A stretch of DNA of 64,000 nt from Pseudonocardia sp. ICBG1293 (GCF_020131355.1 NZ_JAHLEL010000047.1:186001-250000); one strand, 5' to 3'; shown: positions 10,087 through 18,937, counted from the stretch's first letter. Translations and numbers: made by a program. The notes: generated from the sequence alone by a model not told the origin.

Positions 10087-11340
10087 TCACGGCGTCCCGG
10101 CCCGCAACGTCGCGACTCCCTCGCGGTACTGGGCCACACGGTCGTCGACCCGCCGACGCCGCGCGCGGCCCGCCGCCCGGGTGGAGACGAGCGCGGCGAG
10201 GGTCCGGCCGTCCGGCCCGGCGATCTCGACGCGGCCGAGGTCGTGGCCGGTGAGCAGGTCCATCGCGCGGGCCAGCGCGTCGGGCGGCAACGGTGCCCGG
10301 ACGTGCAGCCGGGCCCGGGCGCGGCGGAGCCGGTCGACACTCCACGGACCGGTGTCGGCGACCCCGCGGTAGAGCTCCTCGAGCCGCGGGTCGCCGCCGG
10401 GCAGCTGCACCCGGACGTCGCGATGGGTCTGGTTCAGCACCGCGTCGACGATCGTGACCAGCTCCCAGCCGCGGGCGTCGTCCCCGACGGTGGCGAGCAC
10501 GTCGGGCACGGCGCCGGGCAGCGGCGCGCCGCGCACGCCCGGGTCGGGAACGAGCGCGGCGATCCGGATGCGCTCGCCGTCCTTGCCGCCGCCGACGGCG
10601 TCGTGGTCCTCCGGGCGTCCACCCCAGTCGGGGCCGTCGTGCCAGGCCACCGCGTCCGGCTCGTGGACCAGCAGCGCACCGTTGTTCCAGGCCCGGTAGG
10701 CCAGGTCCCAGTCCTCGCCGCCGTACCCGACGTAGCGCTCGTCGAAGCCGCCGAGATCGTCGAACAGGCTGCGGTGCAGCGCCAGCACGGCGCTGATGAC
10801 GAGCTGCCAGTCGGTGCCGGAGGCCTCGAGCAGGTCCCGGGTACGGCGGTAGCCGTCGGCGAGCCAGGCCGGGTCGGGCAGCGGCGGTGCGGCGGCCGGG
10901 TCCTGTCCGGGGGCGCACCCGGACAGGTCGGCGTGCCGGCGTCGCCCGACGGCCAGCACGTCCGGGCAGCTCGCGATCCGCGCGGTGAGCGCGGCGAGGA
11001 ACCCGGGCCCGGGGACGGTGTCGGCGTCGAGGAACACCAGGACCTCGCCGTCGACCTGTGCGGCGCCGCGGTTGCGGGCGGCGGCGGCGCGGAACCCGCG
11101 GTCCTGCTGGGTGACCACCCGCACCGGGACCGGGCCGGCGAGCCCGGCGGGATCGGGTGGCTCCGGGGAGCCGTCGTCGGCGACGACCACCGCCACCGGC
11201 GGACGCGTCTGCGCGTGCAGCGCGGCCATCGTGCGGGCCAGCTGCGCGGGCTGGCGGTAGTGGCACACCACCACCCCCACCGTCGGCGGCGGCCCGGTGT
11301 GCGGCGTCAGCAGGTCCCAGCGGTTCCCCGGCACGCTCAC
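10087..11340 (-). CDS. GT2-type glycosyltransferase
   Basis: This 417-residue protein has a GT-A fold signature. The nucleotide-sugar strand is TVGVVVCHYRQPAQLARTM (about 20-38), followed by VVVADDGSPEPP and then the metal-binding VLVFLDADTVPGPGFL (about 98-113). The acceptor/catalytic region is YGGEDWDLAYRAWNNG with the ED pair (about 200-215). It lacks membrane helices. It is the last of three minus-strand sugar-transferase genes: its GTG (11340) overlaps the stop of the preceding gene by four bases. The sequence does not reveal the donor or acceptor. The C-terminal 150 residues have no assignment. Confidence 0.85.
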   Translation of the reverse strand: MSVPGNRWDLLTPHTGPPPTVGVVVCHYRQPAQLARTMAALHAQTRPPVAVVVADDGSPEPPDPAGLAGPVPVRVVTQQDRGFRAAAARNRGAAQVDGEVLVFLDADTVPGPGFLAALTARIASCPDVLAVGRRRHADLSGCAPGQDPAAAPPLPDPAWLADGYRRTRDLLEASGTDWQLVISAVLALHRSLFDDLGGFDERYVGYGGEDWDLAYRAWNNGALLVHEPDAVAWHDGPDWGGRPEDHDAVGGGKDGERIRIAALVPDPGVRGAPLPGAVPDVLATVGDDARGWELVTIVDAVLNQTHRDVRVQLPGGDPRLEELYRGVADTGPWSVDRLRRARARLHVRAPLPPDALARAMDLLTGHDLGRVEIAGPDGRTLAALVSTRAAGRARRRRVDDRVAQYREGVATLRAGTP

Positions 11341-12296
11341 CGGTCGAGCACCCGCCGGTAGAGCGCGGCGTGCCCGGCACCGGCGTCCGGCCAGTCCGGT
11401 ACCGGGCCCCGGGTCGCGGCGGGCCGGGCCAGTGCGTCCGCGACGAGGGCGTCGCGGCGGGCGTCGTCGTCGTAGCGGGCCACCGCGCCCGGGGCACCCG
11501 CCTCGACCTCACGGGCGTAGGCACCCCCCGCGACCACCGGGTACCGGCCGTGCGCCAGCCAGGCCAGCAACGAGCCGCTGGCACTGACGGTGCGGCTCGG
11601 CACCATCGGGACGGTGACGGCCGCGGCCGCCGCGGCCAGCCCGGCCGGTTCCAGGTGCCCGGTGGGGATCCACTCCACCCCGCGCGAGCGGGCGTGCCCG
11701 GCGAGGGACCGGGCGAGGTCGTCGTGCCCGTCGGACACCGCCCCCGCCGCGACGACCGCGGGCCGGTCGGGGTGGGCCGCCGCCGCGTCGATCGCGGCCT
11801 CGTGGCCCTTGCCGGGGTAGACGAACCCGAGCACTCCGAGTGTGGGCCGGCCGGCCCAGGCCGGCGCCTGTCCCGCGGGCACCACCACCGGCAACGGCAG
11901 CGGCACGGTCACCGGGTCGGCCGCGCCGAGCGCGCGGGCCTTGTCCGCCTCGTGCCCCGCGGACACCACGACGGCGTCGGCGACGGCGACCACGCGCCGG
12001 TACCCGGCGGACCGGCGCACGTCGCGGGCCGGGTCGGGGTCGGCACCGGGCAGGTCGTGCAGGGTCACGACCAGCGGCCGCGGCAGGACCTGCGCCTGCT
12101 CGACGAACGCGTCGGCGGCCGCGGCGACCCCCGCGCCCCACAGCGAGTCGGTGAACTGGGCGTGGGTCAGGTCGGCGTTCCCGGACCCGACCGGGACGAT
12201 GCCGTCGGCCGCGACCGCGGCGGCGACGGCCGCGGCGTGCCGGACCACGCCGTGCCCGGACGCCCCGGGCGCGACGACCCGCACGGTGACGGTCAT
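11337..12296 (-). CDS. GT4/GT-B-type glycosyltransferase
   Basis: The 319-residue protein looks like a GT-B glycosyltransferase. An N-terminal half carries VAPGASGHGVVRHAAAVA, LVVTLHDLPG and a VVVSAGHEADKA acceptor-domain segment. The C-terminal donor-binding half carries PTLGVLGFVYPGKGHEAAID (about 160-180), VEWIPTGHLEPAGLA and PMVPSRTVSASGSLLAWLAHG. The last matches the region where GT4 enzymes hold the sugar nucleotide. ATG 12296 overlaps the stop of the upstream glycosyltransferase (12293), so the genes are translationally coupled. It probably extends the same glycan as its neighbours. Confidence 0.8.
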   Translation of the reverse strand: MTVTVRVVAPGASGHGVVRHAAAVAAAVAADGIVPVGSGNADLTHAQFTDSLWGAGVAAAADAFVEQAQVLPRPLVVTLHDLPGADPDPARDVRRSAGYRRVVAVADAVVVSAGHEADKARALGAADPVTVPLPLPVVVPAGQAPAWAGRPTLGVLGFVYPGKGHEAAIDAAAAHPDRPAVVAAGAVSDGHDDLARSLAGHARSRGVEWIPTGHLEPAGLAAAAAAVTVPMVPSRTVSASGSLLAWLAHGRYPVVAGGAYAREVEAGAPGAVARYDDDARRDALVADALARPAATRGPVPDWPDAGAGHAALYRRVLDR

Positions 12297-13312
12297 GCCG
12301 GCACCCCGGCCAGGACGCGCCGGTACTCGCGGGCGTGGGCGTCGGCGACCTCGGCGCGGCGCCGGCGCCGGTCGGCGGGGTCGGCCCGCCAGACCGGCCG
12401 GGTCCGGTGCGCCAGGGCGACCGCCGCCGCGAGCGAGGCACGGTCGGGACCGTCGCCGGCCAGGGCGTAGGTCAGGCAGGGAGCCTGCTCGCGGAAGTGC
12501 CCGACGTCGGGGACCAGCGCGGTCGTGCCGAGGTCGTGGCAGGCCTCCAGCCAGCCGGAATGGGTCCCCCACCGGTAGGGGAGCACGGACAGGTCGAGCT
12601 CCTGCAGGTAGCCGTGGAAGGCGTCGTCGTCGAACGGGGGGGTGCACCCGCAGGTCGAGACGCGGCTCGTCGCGCAGGGCGTGCGCGACCGCGCGACCCC
12701 GGTCGTCGTCGTGCGCGTCGACCCGGATCCGGACCCCGCGCGGGGCGGTCGCGGCGAGCGCGCGGGCCACCCCGACCGGGTCGGCGTTGGTGCGGTGGCT
12801 CTTGGCGTGCAGGCCGACGACGAACCCGTCGCCCGCCGTACGAGGGGCCGGGGCCTGCCCAGCCACTCCGGCCCGACGACGGCGGGGTGTCCCAGCACCA
12901 GCGCGTCCCGTCCCCACCGCTCCCGGATCCGCGCGGCGGCCCCGCGGGTCAGGGTGACCAGCCCCGCCGCGGCCGGCACCAGCACGTCGAGGGCCGCGGT
13001 GTGCGGGGCCGGGTCGGCGTGGTGCGGGTTGCGCAGGTCGTGCACGGTCAGCACCAGCGGGATCCCGGTGTCCGCCAGCGCCGCGACGAGCGCGCGCAGC
13101 TGGTCGGGGGTGCGGTCGTCGAAGCCGAAGTGCACGTGCAGCAGGTCGACGTCCGCGGCATGGGCACGCAGGTGGTCGGCGTCGAGCCAGGGTGAGGGCC
13201 ACCACACCCCCTGCGGCGCACCCGGGACCGGCGGGTCCGGGAGCCGGACCACCTCGGGGTGGTGCAGCGATGCCACGTAGGGATGGGCGGTGGGCACGGA
13301 CGCCACGCGCAC
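12293..13312 (-). pseudogene. GT4-type glycosyltransferase with two compensating frameshifts
   Basis: The N-terminal part (GTG 13312 with SD GAGGAG; VRVASVPTAHPYVASLHHPE, LLHVHFGFDD, LVLTVHDLRNPHHAD) and the C-terminal part (FDDDAFHGYLQELDLSVLPY, HSGWLEACHDLGTTALVPD) are in one frame. About 65 residues between them are coherent only in another frame (FVVGLHAKSHRTNADPVGVA, then RVRIRVDAHDDD). One base seems missing near 12840-12850 and one extra near the G7 run at 12638-12644, so the ends are back in frame. Read through, it would be a normal GT4-like protein of about 340 residues starting the minus-strand glycan operon. As written, one frame gives a full-length protein with a scrambled centre. 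It is divergent from the WcbI-like gene. Confidence 0.75.
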
Positions 13313-13387
13313 GCGACGGCTCCTCTCCTCGGATGCACCGGGATGCCCGTCCGGGCGCGGATCAACCACGCGGGCCACGATGACCGG

Positions 13388-14449
13388 GTGACCGATCCGC
13401 GCCGCCGTCACTACGGCGTCCTCTACGGCCTCGAGGCACCACCGCCGGGCCCGCTCGCGCTGGTGTGGGGCAACTGCCAGGCCGAGTCGATCCGGGTGCT
13501 GCTCGCCACCGCCGAGCACCTGCCGGTCACCCCGGTGCGCATCCCGCCGGTGCACGAGCTCACCGCCGACGACCTGCCCCACCTGCGCCGGCTGCTGCCC
13601 CGGACCCGGCTGCTGGCGTCCCAGCCGGTCCGCGACGGCTACCGCGAGCTGCCGCTGGGCACCGCGCAGATCGCCGACGGGCTGGCGCCGGGGGCGGTGG
13701 TCGTGCGCTGGCCGGTGATCCGCCACCCCGCGCTGCACCCGTGGTCGGCGATCGTGCGCCACCCGTCCGACCCGGCCGCCGTCCCGCCCGGTGTGCCCTA
13801 CCACGACCTGCGGGCCCTCGCGGCCGCCGCCGGCCGCGAGCCGGGGCCGCCGCCGGGTCCGGAGGCACTGCGCGAGGTGGGCAGGCTCGGCGTCGCCGAG
13901 CTCGCCCGGCGGGAGGCCCGCGACACCGACACCGGGGTGTCCGACGCGATCGCGGGCTTCGGCGCGGCGGCGGCGCACACGCTCAACCACCCCGGCAACG
14001 GCGTGCTGATGCTGCTCGCCCGCCGGATCCTCGACGCCGCCGGGATGGCGGGGGCCGTGTGTGACCCCGGACGCACCCTCCTCGGGGGGATCCGGGCACC
14101 ACTGCGCGCGGACGTCGTCGACGCCCTGGGTCTGGACGTGGCGCCGCGCCCGCACTGGTGCGTCGGCGACCGGGCGATCGGTGAGCAGGAGATCGCCGCC
14201 GCGCAGCGCGCCTGGTACGCGAGCCACCCCGGATGGGTGGACGCCGGACTGGCCCGGCACGCCCGGACCCTGCAGTTGCTCGGGCTGCGACCGGTCCGCG
14301 GCCGGTCCCCCGACCATGGTCGAGTTGTGGGGTTCCGCGGCGCACCGCATGATCGGTGGACGTCCGGGTTCAGCCGCCAGCTCGCACGGTTCCGCCCCAC
14401 GAGCCTCGGAGCGTATCGACCCATGACCTCACCCGCCCTGCCCCTGTGA
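13388..14449 (+). CDS. WcbI-like polysaccharide biosynthesis protein
   Basis: The 353-residue product opens with LALVWGNCQAESIRVLL (about 23-39). The GNCQA motif marks the WcbI family, which is found in capsule and glycan clusters and is thought to be an acetyltransferase or deacetylase-type enzyme. Later blocks are TRLLASQPVRDGYRELPLGT, VVRWPVIRHPALHPWSA and FGAAAAHTLNHPGNGVL, a conserved HPGN patch. GTG 13388 is the first start that leaves a sensible N-terminus. Its TGA overlaps the GTG of the next glycosyltransferase (14446). The context, six glycosyltransferases, fits modification of a surface or secreted glycan. The last 35 residues look disordered. Confidence 0.8.
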   Translation: MTDPRRRHYGVLYGLEAPPPGPLALVWGNCQAESIRVLLATAEHLPVTPVRIPPVHELTADDLPHLRRLLPRTRLLASQPVRDGYRELPLGTAQIADGLAPGAVVVRWPVIRHPALHPWSAIVRHPSDPAAVPPGVPYHDLRALAAAAGREPGPPPGPEALREVGRLGVAELARREARDTDTGVSDAIAGFGAAAAHTLNHPGNGVLMLLARRILDAAGMAGAVCDPGRTLLGGIRAPLRADVVDALGLDVAPRPHWCVGDRAIGEQEIAAAQRAWYASHPGWVDAGLARHARTLQLLGLRPVRGRSPDHGRVVGFRGAPHDRWTSGFSRQLARFRPTSLGAYRPMTSPALPL

Positions 14450-15507
14450 CCGCCCGGATCGCGCTCATCGCCTCGGCCCGCTATCCGATCCGTGAACCGT
14501 TCCCCGGGGGGCTCGAGGCGCACACCGCCGGGCTCGCGTCCCGGCTGCGTCGCCGCGGGCACGAGGTGACCGTGTTCGGCGCGCCCGGTTCGGACCCCGG
14601 TCTGCGGGTGCGGGAGATGGCGGTGCTGCCGCCGATCTCGCGGGCCGCCCGCAGCGACGTGGGGATGCCGCCGGAGTGGTTCCTGGCCGAGCACCACTCC
14701 TACCTGGAGCTGCTGCTGGCGCTCTCGCGCGAGCGCGGCCGCTACGACGTGGTGCACAACAACTCGCTGCACTACCTGCCCCTCGCGCTGGCCGACACCC
14801 TGGACGCGCCGGTCCTGACGACGCTGCACACGCCGCCGACACCGTGGATGGAGTCCGCCGTGCGGCTCGGCGACCCGCGGCGGCTGCGGTTCGCCGCGGT
14901 CAGCGCGCACACCGCCCGGGCATGGGCACCCACCGGTGCCCGGGCGACGGTGGTCCGCAACGGTGTCGACACCGCGGCCTGGGAGTACGGGCCCGGCGGT
15001 GGGACCCCGGTGTGGTCGGGCCGGGTCGTGCCGGAGAAGGGCCCGGTGGAGGCCATCCGCGCGGCACGGCTGGCCGGCACCGGGTTGCGGCTGGCGGGGC
15101 CGTGCCCGGACCGGGCGTTCTTCGACTCCTGCGTCGCCCCGCTGCTCGGCGACGGCGTCGACTACGTCGGTCACCTCGACCACCGGGCACTGGCCCGCCT
15201 GGTCGGGGACGCGACCGTCGCGGTGGTGTCCCCGTGCTGGGACGAGCCCTACGGTCTGGTGGTCGCCGAGGCCCTGGCCTGCGGCACTCCGATCGCCGGG
15301 TTCGCCCGGGGCGCGCTGCCCGAGATCGTCGACCCGCGCAGCGGCGTGCTGGCCGAGCCCGGCGACGTCGAGGGGCTGGCCGACGCGATCCGCGCGGCGT
15401 CGCTGCTCTCCCGCACCGACGCCCGCCGGCACGCCGAGGCGACCTGCTCGGCCGAGGTGATGATCGACGGCTACGAGCGGCTGTACCGGGCGCTGGCCGC
15501 GGCATGA
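14446..15507 (+). CDS. GT4-type glycosyltransferase
   Basis: This 353-residue protein is a textbook GT-B/GT4 enzyme. The N-terminus is IALIASARYPIREPFPGGLE with the GGLE acceptor-loop motif, then LASRLRRRGHEVTVFGAP. The middle has VLTTLHTPPTPWMES and TVVRNGVDTAAW. The donor half has WSGRVVPEKGPVEAIRAA and the EX7E-type segment EPYGLVVAEALACGTPIAGF (about 265-285). The enzyme should transfer a sugar from an NDP-sugar with retention. GTG 14446 overlaps the WcbI stop, and its own stop overlaps ATG 15504, so four plus-strand genes are tightly coupled. Confidence 0.9.
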   Translation: MTARIALIASARYPIREPFPGGLEAHTAGLASRLRRRGHEVTVFGAPGSDPGLRVREMAVLPPISRAARSDVGMPPEWFLAEHHSYLELLLALSRERGRYDVVHNNSLHYLPLALADTLDAPVLTTLHTPPTPWMESAVRLGDPRRLRFAAVSAHTARAWAPTGARATVVRNGVDTAAWEYGPGGGTPVWSGRVVPEKGPVEAIRAARLAGTGLRLAGPCPDRAFFDSCVAPLLGDGVDYVGHLDHRALARLVGDATVAVVSPCWDEPYGLVVAEALACGTPIAGFARGALPEIVDPRSGVLAEPGDVEGLADAIRAASLLSRTDARRHAEATCSAEVMIDGYERLYRALAAA

Positions 15508-16562
15508 CCGACGGCGACGCCACGCGCGGCACGATCGTCTACTACGTCCACCACCACGGCAGCGGGCACGCCCACCGGGCCGCCGCGATCGCCGCGCACT
15601 GCCGCACCCCGGTGGTCGGGGTGGGCAGCAGGCCCGCTCCCCCCGGCTGGCCCGGCAGCTGGCACGAGCTGCCGCTCGACACCGGTGGCACCGGCCCGGG
15701 CGGCGACGGCACCGAGCCGGTCGACGTGACCGCGGGCGGGACGCTGCACTGGGTCCCCCGCCGACATGACGGGCTGCGCACCCGCACGGCCGCGGTCTCC
15801 GCGCTGCTCGCCGCGGGCCCGGCCCGGCTGCTCGTCGCCGACGTGTCGGTGGAGATCGCCCTGCTCGCGCGGCTGCACGGGATCCCGGTCGCCGTCGTCG
15901 CGCAGCCCGGCGAACGGCTGGACCGCCCGCACCGCACCGCCTACGACCTGGCCGAGGTCCTGCTCGCGCCGTGGCCCGCCGACCCGCCGCGGCCCGCGCG
16001 CCCGGAGCTGGCCGCCCGCACCGTGCACCTGGGCGGGCTGTCCCGCTACGACGGCCGCACCGCCGGCGCTCCCCCCGGCCGGCGGCGGGTGCTGGTCCTG
16101 ACCGGCAGCGGCGACGGCGGCGCCGACCCCCGCGCGCTCGCCGCCGCGGCGGGCGCCACCCCGGAGTGGACGTGGCGGGTCGCCGGCGGCCTCACCGGCA
16201 CGCCGGTCGACAGCCCGCCCAACCTCACCCACGCGGGCTGGACGGGCGAGGTGTGGACCGCCCTGCAGGACGCCGACGTGGTCGTCGGGCACGCCGGGCA
16301 GAACGTCGTCGCCGAGATCGCCGCCGCGCGCCGGGCCGCCGTGATCCTCCCGGCGGAGCGGCCCCACGGCGAACAGGCCGCCACCGGCGCGGTGCTGCGG
16401 GCGGCCGGGCTCGCCACGGTCCGCGACCGCTGGCCGGCCCCGGCCGAGTGGCCCGGGGTGCTCGACGAGGCGCTGGCCCGTGGCGGCGCGGGCTGGTCGC
16501 GCTGGTCCGACGGTCGGGCGGCGGAACGCGCCGCCGCGGTCCTCGACGGGATCGCCGCGTGA
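15504..16562 (+). CDS. MurG/GT28-like glycosyltransferase
   Basis: The 352-residue product starts with VYYVHHHGSGHAHRAAAIA (about 11-29), the GSGHxxR donor loop of MurG/GT28-like and related GT-B enzymes. It continues with RLLVADVSVEIALLARLHGI and VLTGSGDGGADPRAL. It ends with ADVVVGHAGQNVVAEIAAAR (about 255-275), equivalent to the G-G-Q nucleotide-sugar motif, and AVILPAERPHGEQ. It probably uses a UDP-sugar. It is coupled at both ends (ATG 15504 and the following GTG 16559 each overlap a stop). Confidence 0.85.
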   Translation: MTDGDATRGTIVYYVHHHGSGHAHRAAAIAAHCRTPVVGVGSRPAPPGWPGSWHELPLDTGGTGPGGDGTEPVDVTAGGTLHWVPRRHDGLRTRTAAVSALLAAGPARLLVADVSVEIALLARLHGIPVAVVAQPGERLDRPHRTAYDLAEVLLAPWPADPPRPARPELAARTVHLGGLSRYDGRTAGAPPGRRRVLVLTGSGDGGADPRALAAAAGATPEWTWRVAGGLTGTPVDSPPNLTHAGWTGEVWTALQDADVVVGHAGQNVVAEIAAARRAAVILPAERPHGEQAATGAVLRAAGLATVRDRWPAPAEWPGVLDEALARGGAGWSRWSDGRAAERAAAVLDGIAA

Positions 16563-17359
16563 GGCCGCCCGGCACCCGGGTCGCCGTGCTGACCGTGGTC
16601 CGCGGCCGCGCCGACCATCTCGCCCGCCAGCGCCGGGTGCTCGCCGCGGGACCCCCGGTCGACCACGTCGTGGTCGGGATGGGTGAGCGGCCCGCGACCG
16701 GCGGCACGGGGCCTCCGACCCGGGTCCTCACGGTGCCCGCGCCGGGCCCGCTGCCCCTCGCCGCGGCGCGCAACGCGGGGGCGGCGGCCGCGCTCGAGGA
16801 CGGCGCGACGCTGCTGGTCTTCCTCGACGTCGACTGCCTGCCCGGGGGCGGCCTCGTCGACGGCTACCTGCGTGCCGCCGCCCGCCGTCCGGACGCGCTG
16901 CTGTCCGGACCCGTCACCTACCTGCCGGAGGGGGTGCTGCCCGAGCGGGACCTGCACCGGCACACCGACCCGCACCCGGCACGCCCGTCCCCGGCCGACG
17001 GTGCGCTGCTCCCCGAGCCGCGCCGGGAGCTGTTCTGGTCGCTGTCCTTCGCGGTCACCGCCGAGGCGTGGCGGGCCGGCGGCGGGTTCTGCGAGGACTA
17101 CGCCGGGTACGGCGGCGAGGACACCGACTTCGCGCTGTCCTGCGGGCTGGACCTGGTGTGGGTGGGCGGCGCGCACGCGTACCACCAGCACCACCGGCCG
17201 GCCCGGACCGATCCGGCCCGGGTCGCCGAGATCGTCGCCAACGCCCGGCTGTTCCACCGCCGCTGGGGGTGGTGGCCGATGGCCGGGTGGCTGCGGGAGC
17301 TGCACGCGGCGGGCGCAGTGCGGTTCGACCCGCGGCGTGACGTGCTGCGGGTCGGGTGA
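16559..17359 (+). CDS. GT2-type glycosyltransferase (galactosyltransferase-like)
   Basis: This 266-residue protein has a GT-A fold. It opens with RVAVLTVVRGRADHLARQ, then PLPLAAARNAGAAAAL and the DxD-type LLVFLDVDCLPGGGL (about 82-97). The C-terminal half has RRELFWSLSFAVTAEAWRAG, GGFCEDYAGYGGEDTDFAL and VGGAHAYHQHH, matching the GGEDxDF/HxH pattern of the galactosyltransferase C-terminal domain family. It closes the plus-strand arm of the glycan cluster. The donor is unknown. Confidence 0.85.
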   Translation: MRPPGTRVAVLTVVRGRADHLARQRRVLAAGPPVDHVVVGMGERPATGGTGPPTRVLTVPAPGPLPLAAARNAGAAAALEDGATLLVFLDVDCLPGGGLVDGYLRAAARRPDALLSGPVTYLPEGVLPERDLHRHTDPHPARPSPADGALLPEPRRELFWSLSFAVTAEAWRAGGGFCEDYAGYGGEDTDFALSCGLDLVWVGGAHAYHQHHRPARTDPARVAEIVANARLFHRRWGWWPMAGWLRELHAAGAVRFDPRRDVLRVG

Positions 17360-17372
17360 GACCGGCCGGGTC

Positions 17373-17501
17373 TCAGCGGGTGGCGCGGGGCGGGCAGGCG
17401 CAGAACTGCACCGGACGCATGCACGAGTAGCACAGGTCCGACACCCGGCCCGGCCGCGCACGGCGGGCCGGGGCCCGGTGTGCGAACGCGAGGATCGACA
17501 T
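17373..17501 (-). CDS. Small Cys-rich protein (42 residues), putative
   Basis: A short minus-strand frame encodes a basic N-terminus followed by VSDLCYSCMRPVQFCAC and a TGA stop. Four Cys in CxxC and CxC arrangement suggest a small metal-binding knuckle. There is no clear Shine-Dalgarno before ATG 17501, so it may be spurious. It sits just after the last glycan gene on the opposite strand. Confidence 0.35.
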   Translation of the reverse strand: MSILAFAHRAPARRARPGRVSDLCYSCMRPVQFCACPPRATR

Positions 17502-17641
17502 GCCCGTGCTGTTTCCCGGCGACACCCCGGTCACACGCGACCGGTCCGGTCCGTCGGACGGACGGCCGTACCGCTGCGGCGGACGGCGGCGTCGTCCGCG
17601 ACGTCCGGGTGAGCGGCGCGGCCGGCCGTCTCAGCCCCGGG

Positions 17642-18205
17642 TCACTCCGGCCCCCGGGCGCGCAGCTCCTCCACCCGGCCCATCGCCGCGCGCAGCTCGC
17701 TGAGCCACTCGTCGGCGTGCCGGCCGACCAGGCGCACCGACCAGGCCAGCGCGTCGGACCGGGACCGGGCCACGCCGGCGTCGACGAGGGTGTCGAGCAC
17801 CGCCCGCTCGGGCTGGCGCAGCCGGGTCATCACCGGCACCGAGATCGTCGTGAACAGCTCGCGGGTCCCGCCGATCCGGGCGCCCCAGGCGACCTTGCGC
17901 CGGTAGCGGCTCTCGGCCTGGCGGGCGATGTCGATCCGCCGGTCCCGGGTCTCCTCACGGAACCGCGCGATCCGCCCGGCCTCGGCGGCCGCGGTGTCCG
18001 CCCGCCCGGCGTCGGTGTCGGGGTGGTCGCCGCCCAGCGGGGGCAGCTCCCCCACCACGACGATCTCGTCCCGGTCGACGGTCACCTCGGGCGCCCCGGT
18101 GAACCACCCGTCGGGCAGCCGGCCGGTGAACCACGCCGCGGCGTCCTCGGCCGGGGGGAGGTCGGCCTGCTGCCAGCCGCCCCGTCCGCGTCCTCGTCCT
18201 GTCAT
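17642..18205 (-). CDS. Conserved actinobacterial hypothetical protein
   Basis: The 187-residue protein opens with a Gly/Arg-rich tract, then DAAAWFTGRLPDGWFTGAPE and VTVDRDEIVVVGELP (a short beta domain). A long charged helix region follows (RIARFREETRDRRIDIARQ) and a C-terminal helical domain (PVMTRLRQPERAVLDTLVDA, SRSDALAWSVRLVG). The C-terminal part resembles a ribbon-helix-helix or coiled-coil dimer, but I cannot name it. An SD-like AGGAGGTG precedes the ATG. The spacer upstream holds two GTGTAA repeats that could be an operator. Confidence 0.75.
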   Translation of the reverse strand: MTGRGRGRGGWQQADLPPAEDAAAWFTGRLPDGWFTGAPEVTVDRDEIVVVGELPPLGGDHPDTDAGRADTAAAEAGRIARFREETRDRRIDIARQAESRYRRKVAWGARIGGTRELFTTISVPVMTRLRQPERAVLDTLVDAGVARSRSDALAWSVRLVGRHADEWLSELRAAMGRVEELRARGPE

Positions 18206-18222
18206 CGCGCACCTCCTGCTCG

Positions 18223-18249
18223 GATGATTACACAGTTACACCGTAATCA
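18223..18249. promoter_or_regulatory. Repeat element before 17642-18205 gene
   Basis: On the minus strand the sequence reads GGTGTAACTGTGTAATCA. It contains a direct repeat (GTGTAAC / GTGTAAT), and the wider TGATTAC...GTAATCA is an inverted repeat with an 11-base gap. It overlaps the 3' end of the LysE gene. The location suits an operator or promoter for the downstream hypothetical gene; this is inference. Confidence 0.4.
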
Positions 18250-18856
18250 GCTGGGACGCCAGCAGACCGGCTCCGAGAGCCGTCATCACGCCGCCGGCGA
18301 CCCGCGACACGATGCGTCCCGCCGCGGGGCGCGCAGCCAGGACGACCCGCGCGCCGACACCCACACCGGTGTAGACCAGCGCGCAGGCCAGCAGGTGGAC
18401 GAGCCCGAGCAGCAGGATCTGCCCGCCGACCGGCACCGGGGCCCCCGCGTCGGTGAACTGCGGGAGCAGGGCCAGGAACAGCAGCAACGCCTTCGGGTTG
18501 AGCCCGCTGACGCCGGCCCCGCGGACCAGGTCACCGAGTCCGGACCCGCCGGCGTCCACGGACGGGGCGGCGGGGGCGGCCGGGCGGAGCAGCGTCACCG
18601 TGCCGAGCAGCAGCAGGTAGCCGGCACCGACGGCGGTGAGCACGGTGAGCACCTCCGGACGCCGTGCGACGACCGCGGCGACCCCGGCCGCCACCAGCAC
18701 GGCGAGCGCCAGGTGACCGGCGAGCAGCCCCGCCAGCGACGGCAGCACGGTCCGCCCGCGCACCCCCGCGCGGATCATGTACGCCCAGTCGGCACCCGGG
18801 GTCAGCACCAGCAGCAGGGACAGGCCGGAGAACCCCAGCACGCTTCCGATCGGCAT
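18236..18856 (-). CDS. LysE family amino-acid exporter
   Basis: The 206-residue integral membrane protein has about six hydrophobic segments. It starts with LGFSGLSLLLVLTPGADWAYMI, whose TPGxD near residue 20 is the LysE/RhtB signature. A later GVSGLNPKALLLFLALLPQF block with the conserved NPK is also typical. Such proteins export amino acids or their derivatives. The gene is divergent from an Lrp/AsnC regulator 81 bases away, the usual arrangement for an exporter induced by its substrate through Lrp-type control. Confidence 0.9.
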   Translation of the reverse strand: MPIGSVLGFSGLSLLLVLTPGADWAYMIRAGVRGRTVLPSLAGLLAGHLALAVLVAAGVAAVVARRPEVLTVLTAVGAGYLLLLGTVTLLRPAAPAAPSVDAGGSGLGDLVRGAGVSGLNPKALLLFLALLPQFTDAGAPVPVGGQILLLGLVHLLACALVYTGVGVGARVVLAARPAAGRIVSRVAGGVMTALGAGLLASQLITV

Positions 18857-18937
18857 ACCCCGACGCTAGGCAGGGCGCCCCGACAGGTGTTCCCGATGTT
18901 CCCGCAGCCGGGTGCCCGTCGTGCAAGATTATCTCCC

